This document shows positions 35,101 through 43,760 of a DNA stretch of 64,000 bases, one piece after another. The position numbers were made by a program, and so were the translations under genes. The number at the start of each line of letters is the position of its first letter. The first letter of the stretch is position 1. The stretch comes from Albula goreensis (Eukaryota > Chordata > Actinopteri > Albuliformes > Albulidae), in assembly GCA_022829145.1 (NCBI GenBank), contig CM040745.1:30463406-30527405 (forward strand), read 5' to 3'. Under the pieces are notes generated by a model. That model searched no databases, was not told the DNA's origin, and saw only the letters and a program-made list of their open reading frames with translations.

Positions 35101-37738
35101 AGCTTGCGAAGCAGCAGGGAAACAGGTAAGTCAGGTGGGCTGGGGTCAGGAAGCAATGCTGGGCCCCATCATGGTGCACAGCATTCCTGGGGCATTTCCC
35201 TGTCGCCATAACTACAGCAGCTTCCTGCCTGAATATCGTCTCCTCTCCACAACAAATGTGAAAAATTTGAATTATTACATGGGATTAGACAGAGTTTAGC
35301 TTTAGTCATATGGTGTGATAAGTAAACTTAAGTGGTCTCACAGCCATGAGGCTGGCAGTATAAATCTTAAATCATGCCCAAAATTTGCATACACATTGAT
35401 ATGTATTTTTATGTTGCTGATGATGTACTAGAGTGTAGATACAGGTGGCACTGCTTGCTTAAGCTGTCTTTGATTCTGTGTATGCAGCTCCCTCCTCCAA
35501 AGATGAATCCACTCCTCATGGTCTTCGGGAACATTTTGGTAAGTGAGATATTCATCCAGTCTCACTTGTCAGAGATATTGATATGTCCACTCAAATATAC
35601 AAGCTACACATAGCTTCACCTGGGACATAGCAGTATCTTTCACAAAGGACTTTCACAAGGACTCTTCCAGTTTTCCTAGCTCTGATCTGGACACCAGGAC
35701 ATGTTCTAACTACTTATTGATATGGAATACTGTTCAGGCATATAAGAAATGTTGTGTTCAAACTCATTGTGAGAACATTGTGAGGTTGATAATGTTTGCT
35801 TTTTCCTCTTTTAGCCCTCCCGCTATGTGCTTGAAGTTATCAAGAAAGTTAAATCCAGGTATGATGTACACAGGGAAACGTCCCTTCAGTTAACAGTTCC
35901 TAGGCTTTGGGACATCTTGCTTTGGACATGAGAGCAGCTGTGTCAGTGGCCAAACTGAAGACCCATTTCTGTGGAATAGCTTTTAATACCCTTCAGTCTA
36001 AATGAGTTTTTTTTTTACTGTACATTGACTGTTTGTTGAAGACATGTGATTGAATATATATATTGTTTGTCTGGAAACATATAGATATAAAATATATGTA
36101 TGTAATGTATAACATGTAGAAGGGAGACCTCTTGATGACTGGTGTGTGCCTCTCAATCTCTGAGAGTCTGGTTTGGTCTCACAGCCATCTCTTCAGTGCC
36201 CCGTCTTCCTGACTCTCCTCCCTTTGTGTTTCTCTCTCTTCAGCGAGCTGGAGGTCTCTCTCCTGGTACTGCCCTTCCCTTACATACCCAACCTACTCTC
36301 TCTCTTCAACCAGTTCATCCAAGACGGCTTGGAGGTGGAACTGGTCTGCCGCTGTCTCTTCTTTTTGCTCCGGTAGGTTCCGCCATTCACAGTGGTCATC
36401 CAGGCATTTAGTGGCTAATCAAGAGAGCAGCAGTTGATCCTGTGACTGTGGGTCCTGTGGAGCAGAGTTAGAGAGTGCAGCAGGCAGACCAGGCGGCAGG
36501 CACAGCTGAGAAGTGAAGTGTCATTGCTCAGGGAGTCCTCTCCTATGCTAGGACATCAAGCAGGAAACATTTATGAGCTGGAAAAAGAGGAGGCTGAAGA
36601 TGAAGTATTACCTTTAAATTCTATGGTCTCAGCTAGACTGTTCATCATCAGTGCTTATTCAAACAAGATGTATCAATTTTCAGCTGTATTTCCTTGTCTC
36701 AGCCTCTGTGTGTCAATCAGTTTGTATATATGTGCAGATTATTTGAACATGTGTGTAAATTTACTCTTTGTTATTGTGCCTCAAACCTTACCTTGTTGAC
36801 AATGTAAAGATAAGCTAATCTGCTCTGATTCTGCTGTTGTAGAGCTGATGAAAAGGCATCAGTTTGTTCTGTAGCCATTTTATTCCTCAAGGTTCAAAGC
36901 TTGTGCATTTAGAAACCCAATTTACTTCAAGTCAAAACTGTGAATTCACCAAGCTTGGAGTGTTGGAAGTATATGAGTGTGTGTCAGTCTGTGTGTCTGT
37001 GTAAATGTGTGTTTGTGCATTTGTCTATCTGTCTGTCTGTTGGTCTGTGGGCCTGTATCACCAAGCTTGGCCCCACTAATTGGTTGATGGGAGTATACGT
37101 GTGTCCATGTGTGTCTGTCTATCTGTCTGTATGTCTGTTTCTCTGTTTGTATATTTGTGTGTTTGTGTGCATGTGTGTCTGTATGTCTCTCTATCTGCCT
37201 GTCTTTATAAACTGACCCAGCTTGGCCCCGTTGTCTGAGTGTAAGGAAGTATAGTATTTGTGTCTGTTTGTGTGGGCTCACAAGCCTGGCTCTGACTGTG
37301 TCCTCAGGGTCCACTTTGGACAGATCACCAGTAATCAGATGCTTCTCCCCGTCATCGACAGCCTGAAGAGCAACACCATCTCCAAAGTGCAGGAGATCAG
37401 GGTGAGTGCCTCTCTCCATGTGGCCGACACGGGCTGGCTCTGATCAGGGGATCCCTGCAGAGCCGAGGTCAGAGGGGCCAAAGGTCATGTGTTCACTGTT
37501 TTAACCAAACAGCTTGCAGTGTCTGAGCATGCTCTGTGGAATACTGAAGCTGCTGGAATACTGGAAATGTGTTTTCTTTCAGGATGTGCTCGGGTTCAAC
37601 ACCGCCGGACTGCAGTTCCTACAGCGTGAGATCGAGAGCAAGGAAGACGTGATGTTCTTCGCTGACGCCACCGGCCGCTTAGATGAAAAGAAGAGGAAGA
37701 GGAGGAAGAGGGAGCGAGCCATTCTCACCATCGCTTGA
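26025..37738 (+). CDS. wdr3: WDR3, WD repeat-containing protein 3 (UTP12/DIP2 homologue), complete, 26 coding exons
   Basis: Spliced plus-strand gene. Twenty-six exons with GT-AG borders join in frame to 2814 nt, that is 937 residues plus stop; human WDR3 is about 940 residues. It begins [17 protein letters not shown] and ends in a basic tail ([17 protein letters not shown]). Family architecture: tandem WD40 beta-propellers through about residue 700, then a helical UTP12 domain (about 780-890). A basic lysine run (about 308-325) and the C-terminal RKRR tail fit nuclear and nucleolar targeting. Repeat signatures visible include VIVWDV, VKWWDL, LRAWDI, VKVWNR, VKFWDF, VKIWGL, IKQWDA and LRLWER. 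Known role of the family: a subunit of the UTP-B part of the SSU processome, with U3 snoRNP, needed for 18S rRNA maturation and 40S biogenesis in the nucleolus. Head-to-head with GDAP2, as in human. Confidence 0.97.
26563..26772 (+). CDS. wdr3: WDR3 coding exon 2, WD repeats
   Basis: Acceptor TTTTGTAG|GTCTTA, donor TCAAGG|GTGAGC. Seventy codons. Encodes [20 protein letters not shown] and [19 protein letters not shown], two WD40 blades (residues 59-128). Confidence 0.94.
26987..27105 (+). CDS. wdr3: WDR3 coding exon 3, WD repeat
   Basis: Acceptor TTCTGTAG|GACACA, donor ACCAG|GTAATG. Encodes [20 protein letters not shown] then [19 protein letters not shown]. The human order DTDIIVWDV is preserved. 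Confidence 0.94.
27264..27342 (+). CDS. wdr3: WDR3 coding exon 4, WD repeat
   Basis: Acceptor TTTTTCAG|CTCAAA, donor AGCGAG|GTACAG. Encodes [20 protein letters not shown] then VGHRSE, nearly invariant in vertebrate WDR3. Confidence 0.94.
27544..27639 (+). CDS. wdr3: WDR3 coding exon 5, WD repeat
   Basis: Acceptor CATTTCACAG|GTGTGG, donor CAGGCG|GTAAGG. Encodes [20 protein letters not shown] then [12 protein letters not shown]. Confidence 0.93.
27811..27906 (+). CDS. wdr3: WDR3 coding exon 6, acidic linker
   Basis: Acceptor GTCACTCAG|GGGAAG, donor GAGGAG|GTACTG. Thirty-two codons, lysine-rich then strongly acidic ([16 protein letters not shown]). This is the divergent loop seen between propeller blades in other WDR3 proteins. 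Confidence 0.88.
28388..28489 (+). CDS. wdr3: WDR3 coding exon 7
   Basis: Acceptor CATTCCGCAG|AGGATC, donor TGTCAT|GTGAGT. Encodes [20 protein letters not shown] then AKAKVLACH, matching human RILSCRKAGSIMREGRDRVV. Confidence 0.92.
28595..28680. repeat. Degenerate interspersed repeat in WDR3 intron
   Basis: Contains GGGGTAGATAACCCTGGACTT, cut here to its recognisable core ACCCTGGACTTGGAATACAG, followed by TTTCTGGTTTG. It resembles the ends of the fish repeat at 515-695. Confidence 0.35.
29531..29628 (+). CDS. wdr3: WDR3 coding exon 8, basic stretch
   Basis: Acceptor TTCACTAG|GGTACT, donor GCCAA|GTAAGT. Encodes [20 protein letters not shown] then a lysine-rich run [11 protein letters not shown], a likely nuclear or nucleolar localisation element. 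Confidence 0.92.
29982..30080 (+). CDS. wdr3: WDR3 coding exon 9
   Basis: Acceptor CTTGTTTAG|ACTACA, donor ATCAG|GTCAGT. Encodes an acidic stretch, then [20 protein letters not shown], equivalent to the human LQDEIQRVTNIKTSAKI segment. Confidence 0.91.
30503..30733 (+). CDS. wdr3: WDR3 coding exon 10, second propeller
   Basis: The largest exon. Acceptor CTCCCCCAG|GTGGGT, donor AACAG|GTTAGT. Encodes [20 protein letters not shown], then [20 protein letters not shown] and [12 protein letters not shown]. Confidence 0.94.
30847..30940 (+). CDS. wdr3: WDR3 coding exon 11, WD repeat
   Basis: Acceptor TCTTCCTCAG|GTCTAC, donor ACCAAG|GTACCA. Encodes [20 protein letters not shown] then [11 protein letters not shown]. 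Confidence 0.94.
31140..31241 (+). CDS. wdr3: WDR3 coding exon 12, WD repeat
   Basis: Acceptor CTTCTCAG|AGTGGC, donor GACCAG|GTACAG. Encodes [20 protein letters not shown] then [14 protein letters not shown]. Confidence 0.94.
31771..31856 (+). CDS. wdr3: WDR3 coding exon 13, WD repeat
   Basis: Acceptor CTTTTCCAG|AGAGGC, donor GAACAA|GTGTGT. Encodes [20 protein letters not shown] then KDLESGQN. The donor is weaker than its neighbours (GTGTGT), but it is the only one that keeps frame. Confidence 0.92.
32364..32502 (+). CDS. wdr3: WDR3 coding exon 14, WD repeat
   Basis: Acceptor GTTGCTGCAG|GAGGCT, donor CTTAAG|GTATAA. Encodes [20 protein letters not shown] then [20 protein letters not shown]. 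Confidence 0.94.
32780..32836 (+). CDS. wdr3: WDR3 coding exon 15
   Basis: Small exon, 19 codons. Acceptor CTTTTCCAG|TTCTTC, donor TCACAT|GTAAGT. Encodes [19 protein letters not shown]. Confidence 0.93.
32962..33062 (+). CDS. wdr3: WDR3 coding exon 16, WD repeat
   Basis: Acceptor GTTTTGCAG|GACAGC, donor GACAG|GTAAAC. Encodes [20 protein letters not shown] then [13 protein letters not shown], almost invariant in WDR3/UTP12. Confidence 0.94.
33388..33499 (+). CDS. wdr3: WDR3 coding exon 17, WD repeat
   Basis: Acceptor GTTTTTCAG|TGTCAT, donor CTAGAG|GTAAGA. Encodes [20 protein letters not shown] then [17 protein letters not shown]. Confidence 0.94.
33851..33985 (+). CDS. wdr3: WDR3 coding exon 18, last WD repeat
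   Basis: Acceptor CATCCTCAG|GGTCAC, donor GAGATG|GTGAGA. Encodes [20 protein letters not shown] then [20 protein letters not shown]. It ends the second propeller. Confidence 0.94.
34107..34157 (+). CDS. wdr3: WDR3 coding exon 19
   Basis: Small exon, 17 codons. Acceptor GTTTCCAG|GAGAGA, donor CCAGTG|GTGAGG. Encodes [17 protein letters not shown], matching human EREAEYEESVAKED. Confidence 0.92.
34711..34776 (+). CDS. wdr3: WDR3 coding exon 20
   Basis: Acceptor CATCTTACAG|GTTCCT, donor AAAGCT|GTAAGT. Encodes [20 protein letters not shown] then KA, the linker into the C-terminal helical domain. Confidence 0.92.
34981..35020 (+). repeat. Pentanucleotide (ATTCY)n microsatellite
   Basis: Eight units of ATTCT or ATTCC immediately upstream of the acceptor of WDR3 coding exon 21. 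It may serve as part of the pyrimidine tract. Confidence 0.8.
35033..35125 (+). CDS. wdr3: WDR3 coding exon 21
   Basis: Acceptor CTGTCCCCAG|GCGGAG, just after a pentanucleotide repeat; donor AAACAG|GTAAGT. Encodes [20 protein letters not shown] then [11 protein letters not shown], a probable long helix. Confidence 0.93.
35488..35538 (+). CDS. wdr3: WDR3 coding exon 22
   Basis: Acceptor TGTATGCAG|CTCCCT, donor ATTTTG|GTAAGT. Encodes [17 protein letters not shown], equivalent to human NPILMAYGSI. Confidence 0.91.
35815..35858 (+). CDS. wdr3: WDR3 coding exon 23
   Basis: The shortest exon, 44 bases. Acceptor CTCTTTTAG|CCCTCC, donor TCCAG|GTATGA. Encodes [14 protein letters not shown], the start of the UTP12 domain. 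Confidence 0.9.
36244..36372 (+). CDS. wdr3: WDR3 coding exon 24, UTP12 domain
   Basis: Acceptor CTCTCTTCAG|CGAGCT, donor CTCCG|GTAGGT. Encodes [20 protein letters not shown] then [17 protein letters not shown], the conserved Utp12 core. Confidence 0.94.
36945..37290 (+). repeat. Imperfect tandem repeat with TGTCTG tracts
   Basis: CACCAAGCTTGG occurs at about 36947 and 37059, and CCCAGCTTGG at about 37216. Each is followed by GGAGTATA/GGAAGTATA-like sequence and then TGTCTG-rich simple repeat. Periods are about 112 and 157 bases because the simple tracts differ in length. Confidence 0.7.
37308..37401 (+). CDS. wdr3: WDR3 coding exon 25, UTP12 domain
   Basis: Acceptor GTCCTCAG|GGTCCA, donor ATCAGG|GTGAGT. 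Encodes [20 protein letters not shown] then [11 protein letters not shown], matching human [16 protein letters not shown]. Confidence 0.94.
37583..37738 (+). CDS. wdr3: WDR3 coding exon 26 with stop codon
   Basis: Acceptor TTCTTTCAG|GATGTG; stop TGA at 37736-37738. Encodes [40 protein letters not shown] and RERAILTIA. The basic tail is typical of the family. Confidence 0.95.
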   Translation, partial: DVLGFNTAGLQFLQREIESKEDVMFFADATGRLDEKKRKRRKRERAILTIA

Positions 37739-38125
37739 AACAATGATCCATCCACTCTTGTCGCCGCCTGAAACAGCAGACAGTTCCTTATTGTTTTCTG
37801 CTGTAATGAGTGAAATGAAACATCCGCTTCAGATTTTCTGCCACCATTTTAAGCCTTCCTACACAATTACACTGAACTGATAAAGCAAAGTCCTTTGACT
37901 GACTGATACAGTTTTTGCTGAATCAAATTTGATATTGAAGGATATATGACAATAATGATGACAGTGTTGTACAATACTGATGTATTTGTTATATATATGA
38001 CTGTGCTGATAGTTTATATTTCATTACTGCAAGTCTACAGCTACCTTTCCATGTCACTATTTTGCTCACGTGTGCAGAGATAAAATGACTGGGTTTTTTC
38101 CAAATAAAGTATTAAAATCTTATAT
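37739..38125 (+). terminator. wdr3: WDR3 3' UTR and poly(A) signal AATAAA (38103-38108)
   Basis: The UTR is about 370-390 bases and AT-rich. AATAAA at 38103-38108 is the first canonical poly(A) signal after the stop codon. Cleavage is expected 10-30 bases downstream. Confidence 0.75.
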
Positions 38126-40434
38126 TAAAATATATGTATGTAGTTAGAGTCCCTATATGAATAATCCCTATTTTATCCTTGATATTTTAATGGACAATGG
38201 GAGCACAAAAAATTAATATTCTGAATGGGGAAAATGGTTTTCTGGACAGTCATTTCGAGTAATACTTTGTCATTTTCAGTTCACACTAACGGCCTTGATC
38301 ATTACATTGTCGAAACTTTAGCCACCTCCATTTCTCTGCATAGTAAGCCTTAAGCCATGGATTTCTAAACTTTAGAAATGTTTAATGTTGTTCAAAGCAG
38401 TTTGGTGTAAATCTTACAAAACATTTTGCAACACCGCCTTAGAAAGTGTGACATTCAGTCAAGTGAGCTAAAGGAATATTGAAAATAAGAAGGCTGGGTG
38501 TGTTTGAAGCACCAGGTATAATCAGAGGAGTGCCTCAGCTAGTTTCTGATCTCTCCATGTTATGCACTTTGACCACCCACTAATCACTGATCACAACTCT
38601 GTAAACAAGTTTGGGGTTAGAGATGTTGAAATTAAACACGGCTAAGATGGTCAGTACCTTTGCATTCATATGTGACATTTTAACCGTGCAAACAGGTAAT
38701 ATTTAGTTGGGCTGGCTATAACGTCTGGCACATCAACATTCAAAGTGAAGTTCAACAGAAAGCTATCTTAGATACTCAGTTCCAAGCGTGGGGTGCAAAC
38801 CTGCAATAGTAAATCATGATATTATCTGAGGTAAGGGTCCATGGTGTATTAGACTAATGTAAGGCTGTCTCAGAGCACTATGAGTGACACTGCATGCTGT
38901 AAATACCATATTCGGCTAGTCCCAATATTAGTAGAAACAGTGGAACAATAAGACTGGTGCAGTGATGTCATGTTGTGTCACCATGGGTCTGTGTGATTGG
39001 TCTTTGAAAACCAAATGCCCTCCTGCGCTGTCTGCATTGTCTGGGTCCATGTAACTAATACCGCATCATTTCACATTTAGAGGCCAGCACTGAAATTTGA
39101 AATAAAAAATGGAATGCCTCCAATCTTCTTTATTGTTATGCAGAATCACAGTATTGAGCATACTGAATTAAGCTTAAAATGAAGTTTCCATTCTACTTTC
39201 CAAAACAATAACGGAACAAAATGGATTGCGGGGATCTTTTTTTATGTTTTGTTTTCTTTTTCAATAATGTAAAAAAAATGAACAGGGAAATTGTTGAATT
39301 ATTCTGAAAATCTGTTCTGCTTCATCCAAACTTAAGAAATGTACTCTTGTATCATTTTTCAATCTAATATTTTATAACTCAAATAAGAAAAACATAAAAG
39401 TAAGCAACACAAACATCATTTGAGAGAGTTACTATTTATACTGTAATCACTATTTAAACCATTACTTAATGTATGTTGCATACATGTTATACTACAACTT
39501 TTATTTTTGTTTTTATTAATTATGTATGAATGAATAATGGCTCACATGCAATGAATCATCTTTTTATGGCAGCAGTAAATGCACAGAGCACTGGTTTGAG
39601 TTGACTGTTCTGATTGGCTACCTGTCCTTTCCTGTGCTGTGGTACTTGGGTGCTGATGCAGAGAGAAGTGGAAACCCTGGGCAGGGGGGTCATGCTGAGA
39701 GAGTGATGTCAGAACTGTCACCAGCGTCTCAGACCACCAAGATGCTCCTCTTTCAGCACTGCGTTATTCTAAACTGGGGCAGTGAGAGAGGGGAGGGGGC
39801 AGGGAGGGAGAGAGAAAGAGATTTAGCCAGACTTTACTGCCCTTGCAACACTTGCAAAATTTACGGTGACTGGACTTCCAGTATGCAGCACATGTATTTT
39901 TTTTCGGTCAGGGAGGGGGACGGAATCCCCACACCCGCACCGTTTCCTTCTCAGTTTTCAGCACGATATTTTCCTAGTTCATGGGTGGCGGGGGGGACTT
40001 TTAAAGCCCCACTGAAATTCAGTAACAGCTACAATGTTACAAAATAGGATTAACTTTAGTGTGCACATCACTCACTGCTTTTTCCACACCATGTGAATAT
40101 TTATCGTTGTCAACTATTTCGATTAGGCTTAAAACCGTTTCCTTATTTCTTCAATCTGACAGAAAGAACTCTGAATTTATAAGGTCATAAAATATCTGAT
40201 GGGATATGAGACTATATTTTTTAGAGAGATTACATTTTCTACAGAAACCACAAGCATACGTTTGTGTGTTGCAGGTTTTGGTGGGACTTGTACGTAACAT
40301 GAACTTCTGCAGTGAGATTGAACATTAGAAACAAAAGCTTTGCTGTTTGGCAATGATTGGAGAAATTAGCCCTGGCTAGAGTTGGGACACTCTCATTCAG
40401 CACACACTTAAGGAATCTCAGTAGCAATGGCTTG

Positions 40435-40447
40435 CCACTAGAGGGCG
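40435..40447 (+). promoter_or_regulatory. CTCF-like motif CCACTAGAGGGCG
   Basis: CCACTAGAGGGCG closely fits the CTCF core. It lies 2.3 kb downstream of the WDR3 poly(A) signal, a reasonable place for a domain boundary. Motif match only. Confidence 0.45.
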
Positions 40448-41021
40448 AAAAGGCCAACAAAATATTGCTGCTGAACAGTGCCAGTTCATGTTTTATTTTG
40501 TATGGCCTTGCAGCAATCAGAAAAACTATATCTTGAAATGTTTGCCTGCACGAAAGCATACATTTTAGAGAAAAACTATTATGAAATGTATTTATTTATA
40601 TCTTTTTGTTGGTCTCCTCAAGTTGGCAAGTCTCCTCCTGAAGTGATGTCTGTCAAACTGGTGATTGTATCCATATGGAGTCCAAGCTCCTTATGCCTGC
40701 ATGAAAAGAGCCCCGGAACTTGTTGTGATAATTGAAATGCGACCAGCTCGTTCCTTCACATCCAGAATGGACTTCAGGAAATGTGAAGCAAGGTTTTATG
40801 TACACAAAAACATTGAAGACATAGTTTTTTTTTTTTTTTTTTTTTAATGAAAATGATGATGGTGATTATTATTATTATTATTGTTATTGTATAGGTAAAA
40901 ATACCAGTATGGCAATTATTAATAATAAGTACATAAATAAGGAAATGAAATACTTTCTTGTTATACTTGTTTTCTGAGAGCATTCATTATGGTTAAGATG
41001 GCTTTAGGTAGAAACAGAACA

Positions 41022-41049
41022 GGGGGTCTGCGGGTGGGGGGGGTTGGGG
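41022..41049 (+). other. G-quadruplex-forming tract
   Basis: Four runs of three or more G separated by TCTGC, T and TT. Meets the usual G3+N1-7 quadruplex rule. Confidence 0.7.
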
Positions 41050-43234
41050 CTTGGAGTAGCCGGTGTGCGTATTTAGTGGTGTGTCCCTCCCCCCTCGTTT
41101 TGGCTGTGTGTTCTTTCAGCCATTCCTTTCATGAAACAAACACGCATGCAATAACGACCAAGAGTCCATGAAGCAAGCAGCTGTCCACATATTGGTATGT
41201 TTGACTTTTTTACGGCCGCTGCTTTTACGACTTGTTGGCAATGCATTTTACTGCCTCTCGCTGACACCTGGCACGCTTCCCCACTGGGCCCCGTAACCTC
41301 ACCCATGACTGTGAAAACTCATTAGGAACTTATTTAATTCCTCTCGTCTCGATTGTACCCAACGCAATTTTCCCAGTCTTGGAATGTGCCCCCATTTCCA
41401 AACCCTGTGTCAGTAATGTCCTCCGGTAATTTTTTCCATATTTCTTTTTTTACTTGTCATTTTTTAAAGCCAAGAATAGAATTCTTATCATGACTGTAAC
41501 AAATTAAGTGTGAATGACATGTTCTTGACATGTTTTTTTCCAGTTCCATTCCAGTGATCTGTATTGGATGCATATGGCTTTGTTTTAAATGATTGCATTT
41601 CAGAACACGAGGAGCTGTGCTGCAGCAGGGACCCAGAATGCTTACTTTATTACAAATCCGTTCATTTGTCAGAGAATGAGCTCCACCTATGTGTGTATAC
41701 CACATTTCAGTGCTAAGTCAGGCTCTTGGCTTTTCACCTCAGATTAAAGTAAATTGTTCAGAATTGTGGGGAAGAACTAAATGCTTTGTTATAAAAAGTA
41801 TGGTTTTATCTCGACAAAACCAAGAGTTTCATAAAATGAGTATGATTTAAAAATCTAGGCCTATTTTCCTCTTTCGTTTATTCTCTAGGTTTTCAACATT
41901 GAAGATTCGATGGTATTTTAAACACAACTCCTTTCATAAATTTATTAGTTTTCAACAGAATGCAGTTTCCAGTCAGATACTTATCTAATACTTTCATTTA
42001 ACCTTTACATTACTTGTGAGTAAGCACATGAAAACCTCTTGAAAACCAACCTAAATTCAATCATATAGCATTGCATTAGCATCATTTGTGACTTCACAGA
42101 TCTGTCTTCCCAGCCATGGAATGCTCTGCCCACCAACCTGCTGCTGACCATCACTAGGGACAGTCATGTGACATGACAGGTACATCACATGCGCCTTCTA
42201 TTTATTTAAGCATAGCAGTATATTGTAAACGAGTAACCATTGATATGTTTTTACTATAAATTTAGTTTTTTCATGTTTTTTAACGATACAAGATTGCAAA
42301 ACAAATATACATGTGTACATATTAATGTAAAAAAAAATCCACCTCAATGTTAAAATGTAAAAAATTAAATCTGTATAGAACGGAAATCCGTTCCTATACA
42401 GCATTCTTTAAGTATTATTATGAGCATCTTTTGAAAAGAAGAAACTAATTTGAGAATGCTAAGAATACATACATATTAAAAAATCTACTTCATGTTTGGT
42501 TGGGAAATCAGTTCCTGTGCTACAGCAAAACATCACAAGGTGGCAGTATTACCTAACAAAAACAAAACAACATAAAAACAAGTCATCTCTGATATTTCGC
42601 TTGATTGGCACGTCTGTGGCTAGTATGGTTTGCATCTAACCCTAGGAACATCTGCAGGGTCTGGGATTAACCATATATTTTCAAATATCAGAAATGTTGC
42701 CAATTTAAAAAATAGAAGCCCATTAAGTTAAGATTTGCATCGTATGCAAACACACTTCAGATTTTGATGAGCTTTTGCTCGCTTGGTAAGTTATTTAGTT
42801 AATATTTAGAAATCCGTGCAAAGGAAAGTTTTGGAGTATGCCTACAACTTTGTATTGTATGACTCTAAACGTTTCCAACAAAATTATTGTTGCTGTATCC
42901 GTTATGATTAAAAATTATGCATGACTGGAAATAAAAATACTGTTGGTTTTCTGTTATTGAGCTTTCGTGTCAGCATGAAGCCTACCGTCTGTGCATTCTG
43001 TCTACAACTTTCGAAGCGGTGGACACTGTACAGTTACACTCAGCAACCGCAGGAGAAGCCGGGGAATTCCACAGAAGGTAATGTAGCCCCAGCTGAGAAT
43101 CAGCAGGAGGGAGACACCTGCTGTGCGACCATGAGCATTGCAACACGATTGCCAAGTAGTGTTGCAGCAAAGTTGGTTGCAAAGAACTATGAAATCCGGC
43201 ATTTAAGCGTACCGATAATCACTGGTATTAATAT

Positions 43235-43760
43235 TATTGATAGGGGCCGAGCACTGTGGGTGCACAGGCACCTATTGTTTTTGTTAGTTTTCTTATTCTT
43301 CCTCTTCTTATTTTTTTTGACCCCCTTGACCAATTTTCACAAATTATGTGTCTATAGATGCTTTGGGCCCAGCCTATTCCTATGATTTTCCATAGAGTTT
43401 TTGTCATGACAATTCTTCCACCATTTTGAATTGTATCAAAAAGTGTTTTTATGTATCTACTCTTTAAATGTTGCCCTAATATTCATGAAACTTGGCACAG
43501 ACCTCCTTCAGACCATTTCTCACAAATGTTTTTTTTTTTTTTGGATATTAAAAATCGTTCGCTGGATATCAGCTTTCAAATGTGGTGGCAAAGATGCCAA
43601 ACAGGAAGTAATGCCATATCTCGCCAATGCATTAATGCATTCGAACCAAACTTTAGGGTTGTCATTGGGACCACTTTCTGAGCTGCTGGAAAAAATTGAT
43701 GCAGTTTTGTAACTGGGGCGGGGCTATCATTAAGAAGACACTGCTTTTGCCTGTGGTTTG
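43235..43760. repeat. Interspersed repeat with GGGGCCGAGCACTG hairpin end
   Basis: ATAGGGGCCGAGCACTG followed by GGTGCACAGGCACCTATTG forms a short hairpin, then a T-rich tract and text such as CCATTTTGAATTGTATC. This resembles an abundant fish repeat (ATAGGGGCCGAGCACTG...CCTATTG). Boundaries to the right are a guess. Confidence 0.45.

Larger units (their letters stand above)
26199..37582. other. WDR3 introns, summary
   Basis: Twenty-five short introns, about 100 to 1040 bases, typical of a compact fish gene. I looked for intronic snoRNAs (C/D and H/ACA boxes) and found no convincing one. Notable content: decayed repeat at 28595-28680; ATGT-rich tract at 28960-29040; pyrimidine-rich GTCTCACTG repeats at 34190-34700; pentanucleotide repeat at 34981-35020; three AAGCTTGG-containing copies with TGTCTG tracts at 36945-37290. 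Confidence 0.6.
38126..43230. other. Intergenic, AT-rich, no coding exon seen
   Basis: The start of a 26-kb gene-poor stretch. Contains a CTCF-like motif (40435), a poly(T) tract at about 40824-40846, ATT repeats at about 40863-40890, and a G-rich tract at 41022-41049. Open frames, including 148 codons at 39601, are composition-driven and have no recognisable domain. Confidence 0.6.

Noticed and set aside
36946-37419. 157-codon minus-strand frame
   Set aside because: Lies antisense to a WDR3 exon and the TGTCTG repeat; composition explains the Thr/His/Arg-rich protein.
39601-40047. 148-codon plus-strand frame
   Set aside because: No recognisable domain; mixed G-rich and low-complexity sequence.
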